The position numbers and the translations under genes are program-made. The notes beneath the pieces were generated by a model. It was given only the letters and a program-made list of their open reading frames with translations, was not told the origin of the DNA and searched no databases. A stretch of DNA of 64,000 nucleotides from the NCBI RefSeq assembly GCF_029223525.1, contig NZ_JARHTQ010000016.1, positions 1 to 64,000 of the forward strand. The letters are read 5' to 3'. This document shows positions 59,091-64,000 of the stretch, piece after piece (within the stretch, counting starts at the first letter, position 1; the number at the start of each line of letters is the position of its first letter). Source of the stretch: Streptantibioticus ferralitis (GTDB taxonomy: Bacteria > Actinomycetota > Actinomycetes > Streptomycetales > Streptomycetaceae).

Positions 59091-60500
59091 TCAGATCGCG
59101 GCGGGCCGGGTCTGCGTTCCGTCCTGCGCGGGGGCGGCCTGTTCCCCCTCCGGTGCGGGGCTGTCGGCGCCCAGGTGGTTGAAGACCAGGTTGAGGGTGA
59201 AGGCCAGGATCACGGTGATGGTGATCGGGCTGCCGAACACGGTCTGCGCCCAGTCGGGGAAGTGCTTGAAGAAGACCTCGTTGCCGAACTGGTCGGTGGC
59301 GACCGCGGGCAGCATGCCCACCCCCAAGGAGACGGCCACGATCAGCAGGTTGTGGTTGTCGCGGAACTCGACCTTCTTCAGTGTCTGGATGCCCACCGCC
59401 GTCACCATGGCGAACATCACCAGGGCGGCGCCGCCGACCACCGGCTCCGGCACCGCCGCGACGAACGCACCCACCTTGGGCACCAGGCCCATCAGCAGCA
59501 GCACCACGCCCGCCCCGGCCACCACCCAGCGGCTGCGCACGCCGGTCATCTGCACCAGCCCCACGTTCTCCGCGTAGGCGGTGTCCGGGAAGGAGTTCAT
59601 ACAGCCGCCGAGCACCGCGGACAGACCGTCAGTCGCCAGGCCCCTGGCGATGTCGGCGTCGGTGAGCTGCTTGCCGGTCATCTCGGCCACGGCCAGCATG
59701 TCGGCGGTGGACTCGGTGTAGGTGACCAGCATCACCACGCACATGGAGATGACCGCCGCCGCGTCGAAGCGCGGGGCGCCGAAGTGGAACGGTGCCGCGA
59801 TGCCGAACCAGCCCGCGCCGGCAACTCCCTTGAGGTGGAACAGGTTCATCGGGACCGCGATGAGACTGCCGACCGCGATCGCCAACAGCGGTGCGATCTG
59901 GCCGAGGAAGCCGCGCAGCACCTTGCTGAAGATGACGATCAGGGCGACCACGCCTAGGCCGAGCGCGATGTGCGAGAGCTGGCCGTAGTCCTTGGCCCCG
60001 GTGTTGTGCCCGGCGATCATCCCGGCGCCCGGGCCGATCAGCGACAGGCCGATGATGGCGATCACCGTCCCGGACACCAGCGGCGGGAAGTACTTGATCA
60101 TCTTGGCGAACGGCCTGGCGATGATCAGCCCGAAGACACCGGACGCCAGCATGGCTCCGTAGACGGTGGGCAGACCGTGCTTGGCGGCGATCGTGATCAT
60201 CGGGCTGACCACGGTGAAGGTCGCACCGGCGACGACCGGCAGCCGTACTCCGAAGATCGTGCCGATGCCGACCGCCTGGATGACGGTCGCGACACCGGCG
60301 ACCAGTAGATCGGCGTTGACCAGCAGGGCGATGGTTCCGAAGTCGAGTTTGAGCGCGCTGCCCACGATGAAGGGCACGGCCACGGCGCCCGCGTACATGA
60401 TGAACACATGCTGCAGGCTGAGGACCGCCAGGCGGGCGGGCGGCAGTACCTCGTCGACAGGGTGTGTCCCGTCCTTCTGGGATGGCTGTGGCAACCGCAT
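59091..60500 (-). CDS. NCS2-family purine/pyrimidine (xanthine or uracil) permease
   Basis: 469 residues from ATG 60500, preceded by GGAGG 7 bases upstream. About fourteen membrane segments: LSLQHVFIMYAGAVAVPFIVGSAL (conserved QH), VRLPVVAGATFTVVSPMI, FPPLVSGTVIAIIGLSLI, and the family signature CMNSFPDTAYAENVGLVQMTGVRSRWV. MLVTYTESTADMLAVAEMTGK carries the conserved Glu in helix 8. Overall nearest to UapA/PbuX xanthine-urate permeases (E-S-x-A-D). Proton-coupled uptake for purine salvage. Monocistronic. Confidence 0.92.
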   Translation of the reverse strand: MRLPQPSQKDGTHPVDEVLPPARLAVLSLQHVFIMYAGAVAVPFIVGSALKLDFGTIALLVNADLLVAGVATVIQAVGIGTIFGVRLPVVAGATFTVVSPMITIAAKHGLPTVYGAMLASGVFGLIIARPFAKMIKYFPPLVSGTVIAIIGLSLIGPGAGMIAGHNTGAKDYGQLSHIALGLGVVALIVIFSKVLRGFLGQIAPLLAIAVGSLIAVPMNLFHLKGVAGAGWFGIAAPFHFGAPRFDAAAVISMCVVMLVTYTESTADMLAVAEMTGKQLTDADIARGLATDGLSAVLGGCMNSFPDTAYAENVGLVQMTGVRSRWVVAGAGVVLLLMGLVPKVGAFVAAVPEPVVGGAALVMFAMVTAVGIQTLKKVEFRDNHNLLIVAVSLGVGMLPAVATDQFGNEVFFKHFPDWAQTVFGSPITITVILAFTLNLVFNHLGADSPAPEGEQAAPAQDGTQTRPAAI

Positions 60501-60951
60501 CGTTTCCTCCGGCAGGTGGGGAAAGTCGGAAAAGCCTGTGGCGACGCCGCCGCAACATCCCCTCGCCTACGGAGAGTTGTGCGGGATGTCGGGCATGCGT
60601 CTGCCTGCGGTGGCGTCGTCGGCACCTTGTCGAACGGTGTTGCCCAACGAGGACGGGGGGCGTTGGTCCCCGCTCCAGCGGGGTGCCGGCATCCGGCCTC
60701 AGTGGCGGTGCTGTGTGACCCGGACCCTTGTGGGCGGGCCGTGTGCGATCACCGTGGCGGTGCCCGGGCCGAGGGCCTGAGCGATGCGACTCGGTGGCCG
60801 AGAACCGACGGTGATGTGGCAGTCAGTAAACTGCCTGGCGAACGCCGAGTGCCACTGTGGGAACCTCCATGAATCCCGGCCGAGATGCGAGTTCTGTCTG
60901 TAGGGTCGCACAACAGATCGGAGCGGGTGGCGCCGCGGGAGCGCGACACCG
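60501..60951. other. Non-coding gap with permease promoter region
   Basis: 451 bases without a gene I can support. The first part carries the leader of the permease gene. The open frames here are short and Arg/Pro/Gly-rich. No tRNA or attachment-site-like repeat is visible at this left border of the secretion-like module. Confidence 0.55.
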
Positions 60952-61629
60952 TCACCGCGAGTGGTGCAGGGCCTGTGCGGCCGTCGACCAGTTCGCGTGC
61001 AGGCGGTCCAGGTAGGACTGGGCCGCCGAGCCCGGCTTCGCCCCCTGGGCGAACGCGTCCATGTTGCCCGGCCCGGTGTTGTAGCCCAGGGCGAGCAACT
61101 CGTCCTTCGGGTAGGGGCTGGACCGCTGCGCGGGCAGTTGCCGGGCCAGGTCGTGCAGGTACCAGGCCGCGGCCTCGATCGCCAGGGCCGGGTCGTCGGG
61201 CAACTGCTGCCAGTCCCGGCCGGCGAAGTCGCGCCCCTGCTTGACCTGGTCGAACGCGGCCTTGTGCATGTTGGCGACGCCGAACGCAGCGTCCGGTTTG
61301 ATGCGTTGCCAAGCCCGCTCCCAGGCCGGGTCGTGCGGCTTGTACGACTCGTTGTACAGGATCGCCATCAGCAACTGCGGGTCGACGTCGGCCTTTTCGG
61401 CATACCTCGCGACCTGTGGAGCGAAACGGGCGGGATCCTGGTCCGCCGCCGTCGGCGAGGGCCGGCCGGTCGGGCTGCTCTCCGGCGCGCTGGAGACAGT
61501 GGGCGCCGCGGACTTCGCCGGACCCGCCGAGCCCGAGCCGTGCCCACCACGGCTCGCCGCCCATCCGGCCACCACCACCACGACGGCCACCAGGGCAAGC
61601 CCCCGCCGAGAACTCCGCGGCTCTCCCAT
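60952..61629 (-). CDS. Membrane-anchored lytic transglycosylase (SLT fold)
   Basis: 225 residues from ATG 61629. Signal anchor RGLALVAVVVVVAGWAAS, a Ser/Pro/Thr-rich spacer (~25-65), then an SLT-like domain: VARYAEKADVDPQLLMAILYNESYKPHDPAWERAW with catalytic Glu in YNES, AAFGVANMHKAAFDQV, IEAAAWYLHDLARQLP and LLALGYNTGPGNMDAFAQG. Such enzymes cut peptidoglycan to let large complexes pass. It is divergent from a TraG-type ATPase with 260 bases between, which suggests it serves the same secretion-like system, as VirB1 does. Confidence 0.86.
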   Translation of the reverse strand: MGEPRSSRRGLALVAVVVVVAGWAASRGGHGSGSAGPAKSAAPTVSSAPESSPTGRPSPTAADQDPARFAPQVARYAEKADVDPQLLMAILYNESYKPHDPAWERAWQRIKPDAAFGVANMHKAAFDQVKQGRDFAGRDWQQLPDDPALAIEAAAWYLHDLARQLPAQRSSPYPKDELLALGYNTGPGNMDAFAQGAKPGSAAQSYLDRLHANWSTAAQALHHSR

Positions 61630-61889
61630 GCCGTGCCTCCCCAGTTGCCGTCAGTCGACCCCGCGTACCGAAAGATACGGGGCGCGACCGGCAAAGGGGA
61701 CGAGGCGCCGTCGCCTTCGGGCAGGCGTACGCGCCGGAAGCGTCGCCTCGGCTGAGGCCGCCGGATTCGCCCGCCGATTCCCAGGCGGCCCAGCCCGGTC
61801 CGGCACCCGAACCGGCGTCTGATCAGGTGCTAACGTGCGTTGATCAAATCGCCCGATCGGGTGAGCTGCGTGCAACGGGGGACGGGGAG

Positions 61890-63713
61890 ATGAGCCGCGG
61901 ACGGGAGCTCGGACGACAGCAGAGGAAGGCCGGGCCACAAGGTCCGGCGGCTATCGCGAAGGCTGTTGCGGTCATCGCCGCGGTGGCCGTGACCTGGCAT
62001 ATCGCTGTGTGGGCCGCCGCCGATGGCATGCGCATCGGTGATGTGCAGGCCACCGGCCGCGCGTTGTTCCTGCGGCAGCCGCTCGGCGGGCTCGGAGCGG
62101 GGATCAGGCCGGGGTCCCCAGGCCTCACCTTGACACTGTGGGCGGTGTTCCTTCTCGGCCCCACCCTTCTGGGATGGGCCGTGGTGCGGGCCTTCCGCCG
62201 TCGCGTGCACGGTGCCGGAGGCGAAGGCCTGGCGACGGGCGCGGAGGCGCGGTCCGCGCTGGGTGAACAGCGGGCTCGTGACTCCGCCGCGCAGACCCGG
62301 GCGGCTACGTTCACCCGGCCCGACGGCAGCTTCGACCCACGTGCGGCGGCTCGCGCCGATCTCAGGGAGGTCGGCTGGTCCCTCGGGCGCCAACTCGGCA
62401 CCGGGCAGCGGCTGGTGGCGACTCCCGAGGACTCGGTCGCCGTGATCGCACCGTCGGGTGCGGGCAAGTCCCGTACGGTGGTGATCCCCGCGTGCCTCGA
62501 CGCGCCGGGCCCGTTGGTCGTCACCTCCACCCGTGCCGATGTACTCGACGTCATCGCAGAGCCGCGTTCCCGGTTGGGGCGGGTCTGGGTCTTCGACCCT
62601 CTCGACACGGTGGGCTGGCCGGACCCCATGGTCTGGGACCCGATAGCCGGGTGTGCGGATGGCGAGACCGCGACATCCCGGGCGTTGTCCTTCTCCGTCG
62701 GCATGGGGGCGGATGACTCCTCGTCCTCCAACGCCGGATTCTTCCGCCAGACCGCCTCCTCGGCGCTGACCCGGCTGCTGCACGCGGCGGACCTGGAGCG
62801 CAAGACCATCGAGCATGTGCTGCGGTGGGCCACCAACCTGGAGAACGCCAACGAACCGCGCGCCATCCTGGCTGACCACCCGCGTGCCGAACCCGGCTGG
62901 GACGTCCTGCTGAGGTCGGTGTCCACCGGCGCGGACGAGACCATCGCCTCGACCCGGCAGACGCTCGCCGCCCAGATCGAACCGTTGGCCCTGCGCAAGG
63001 TGCTGCGGTGCGTCACGCCGCAACCAGGTGTGGCGTTGTTCCAACCGGACGCCTTCGTGGCGTCCCGGGACACCCTCGTGCTGATCAGTGACGCGAACGC
63101 CTCGACCAATGTGGCACCGCTGACCACCATGCTGCTCGGCGAGGTCGTCGATGCGGCGAAGCGACGTGCCCCACGCACCCCGTCCGGGCGGCTCGATCCG
63201 TTCATCCGCCTGGTGCTCGACGAGGTCGCCAACGTCGCCCCGCTGCCCAAGTTGCCCGCCCTCGCCTCCGACGCGCGCGGTTACGGCATCCACCTGGTGT
63301 ACGCCCTGCAGTCGCTCGGCCAGGCGGTACAGCGATGGGGCCGCCAGGAAGCGGACACACTCCTTGACAACGCGGCGGCAACGCTGGTCATGGGAGGTCT
63401 GAAGGACGTCGAGGCGCTGCGCCGCTTCTCCGAGCTGGTCGGCGAGACCGAACTGACCGAGGTCTCCACCCAACGCGACACCTCTCGTCTCTTCGGCTAC
63501 GGCACTGTCAAGAACGAGCGGGAGAAGCGGGTACTGCGGCCGGAGGAGATCCGGCAGTTGCCGAACGGCCAGGCACTGCTGCTGTTCCGTGGTGCTCCCG
63601 GTGTCATCGCGCAGCTCGAACCCTGGGACCAACGGCGGGAGGGTCGGCAGCTGCGCCAGGGTGAGCAGCTCACCCGGCAGCGGCGTCTGGGGACCGATCT
63701 GGAGAACGTGTGA
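61890..63713 (+). CDS. TraG/TraD-type coupling ATPase (type IV secretion-like)
   Basis: 607 residues from ATG 61890 (GGGGAG directly upstream). Two N-terminal membrane helices (~20-42 and ~78-98), then a cytosolic VirD4/TraG ATPase: Walker A APSGAGKSRTVVIPA at ~187, LVVTSTRADVLDVI, RVWVFDPLDTVGWPDPMVWDPI, FFRQTASSALTRLLHAA, Walker B IRLVLDEVANVAPLPKLPALASDARGYGIHLVYALQSLGQ and the late LLDNAAATLVMGG. Coupling proteins deliver DNA or protein to type IV channels. The gene overlaps the next by 4 bases (GTGA). In Streptomyces such genes are not the usual TraB conjugation system. Confidence 0.9.
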   Translation: MSRGRELGRQQRKAGPQGPAAIAKAVAVIAAVAVTWHIAVWAAADGMRIGDVQATGRALFLRQPLGGLGAGIRPGSPGLTLTLWAVFLLGPTLLGWAVVRAFRRRVHGAGGEGLATGAEARSALGEQRARDSAAQTRAATFTRPDGSFDPRAAARADLREVGWSLGRQLGTGQRLVATPEDSVAVIAPSGAGKSRTVVIPACLDAPGPLVVTSTRADVLDVIAEPRSRLGRVWVFDPLDTVGWPDPMVWDPIAGCADGETATSRALSFSVGMGADDSSSSNAGFFRQTASSALTRLLHAADLERKTIEHVLRWATNLENANEPRAILADHPRAEPGWDVLLRSVSTGADETIASTRQTLAAQIEPLALRKVLRCVTPQPGVALFQPDAFVASRDTLVLISDANASTNVAPLTTMLLGEVVDAAKRRAPRTPSGRLDPFIRLVLDEVANVAPLPKLPALASDARGYGIHLVYALQSLGQAVQRWGRQEADTLLDNAAATLVMGGLKDVEALRRFSELVGETELTEVSTQRDTSRLFGYGTVKNEREKRVLRPEEIRQLPNGQALLLFRGAPGVIAQLEPWDQRREGRQLRQGEQLTRQRRLGTDLENV

Positions 63714-64000
63714 GCGCCGAGCAACTGGAAGAGCTCGTCCGACAGTTCGCGTTGCGGGTCAAACGCGAGCAGCACGAGGTCGAGGAGGTCCTCGGTGAGG
63801 TGCTCCAGCGCCTGTCGGCGCTGGAGCAGGGCCAGGCCCGACAAGGCGGAACGGAAGCCGCCGCAGCGGCACCCGCCGGGGACGACCCCGCCATGCCCTC
63901 CCCCTGGTCGTACCGTGCCACCGAGAAGGACTGGCGGGACCTGGCCGGATGGGTCGACTGGATCAGCACCCACTACGCACCCCAACTCAACCTGCGCATC
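63710..64000 (+). CDS. Partial coiled-coil protein, runs off right edge
   Basis: 97 codons from GTG 63710, overlapping the coupling ATPase stop. Residues ~4-40 (EQLEELVRQFALRVKREQHEVEEVLGEVLQRLSALEQGQ) have a heptad pattern, followed by an Ala/Gly linker and WSYRATEKDWRDLAGWVDWISTHYAPQLNLRI. No family is recognised. Translational coupling implies it works with the ATPase; Trp-rich WVDWI blocks occur in proteins of Streptomyces secretion-like loci, but this is an impression rather than a match. Confidence 0.6.
   Translation, partial: MSAEQLEELVRQFALRVKREQHEVEEVLGEVLQRLSALEQGQARQGGTEAAAAAPAGDDPAMPSPWSYRATEKDWRDLAGWVDWISTHYAPQLNLRI

Noticed and set aside
60501-60951. Possible tRNA or att site at the border of the secretion-like module
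   Set aside because: No cloverleaf, CCA-type end or direct repeat could be found by eye.

Overview
The window is very GC-rich actinobacterial chromosome, almost certainly Streptomyces or a close relative. Third codon positions are strongly G/C, GTG starts with AGGAGG-like ribosome sites are common, and many families are typical of Streptomyces: an AfsA/ScbR signalling pair, a WhiJ/DUF397/anti-sigma-ATPase trio, a SpoIIE phosphatase with PAS and GAF domains, and hisC-cydABCD with a Rex operator. I saw no rRNA, tRNA, CRISPR array or transposase.

Layout. 0-5 kb: a cut-off secreted His/Asp repeat protein, a membrane protein, a PPP-type phosphatase and a LacI regulator. 4.7-13.9 kb: hisC, then cydA-cydB-cydCD behind a perfect Rex operator, then an orphan DosS-like GAF histidine kinase. 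14-22 kb: HAD phosphatase, DUF1059 protein, F420-type oxidoreductase, then a minus-strand block (M24 hydrolase, EphD-like alpha/beta-hydrolase/SDR fusion, PF10118-type hydrolase, MerR regulator, small protein) that looks co-expressed and has no obvious pathway. 22-26.4 kb: a two-ATPase, two-permease ABC-2 exporter operon and a class IV aminotransferase. 26.4-30.3 kb: Mut7-C protein, small His/Gly membrane protein, DUF72 protein and the WhiJ-type regulatory trio, followed by a TTA-codon gene. 30.3-41 kb: GntR/MFS pair, rhomboid-like protein, RlmA-type rRNA methyltransferase, an array of about 143-bp repeats, a heterodimeric ABC exporter, tatA, a TPM-like protein and a decayed soxR.

41-49.4 kb is the most interesting part. 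Two ScbR-type TetR receptors flank the left side of an AfsA homologue, which is translationally coupled to an NmrA-type reductase. A cytochrome P450, a questin-oxidase-like (PF14027) protein and a divergent MarR regulator follow. Operator-like sites resembling gamma-butyrolactone autoregulatory elements lie where such receptors would act. This reads as a complete hormone-type signal synthesis and sensing locus with unusual oxidative tailoring enzymes.

49.4-61 kb: SpoIIE-type phosphatase, convergent two-component pair, PEP-mutase/isocitrate-lyase family enzyme, DHA2 efflux pump with divergent XRE regulator, maltose-acetyltransferase-like protein, zinc-ribbon membrane protein and an NCS2 purine/uracil permease. 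61-64 kb: a lytic transglycosylase, a TraG/TraD-type coupling ATPase and a partial coiled-coil gene open a type IV secretion-like module that runs off the right edge.
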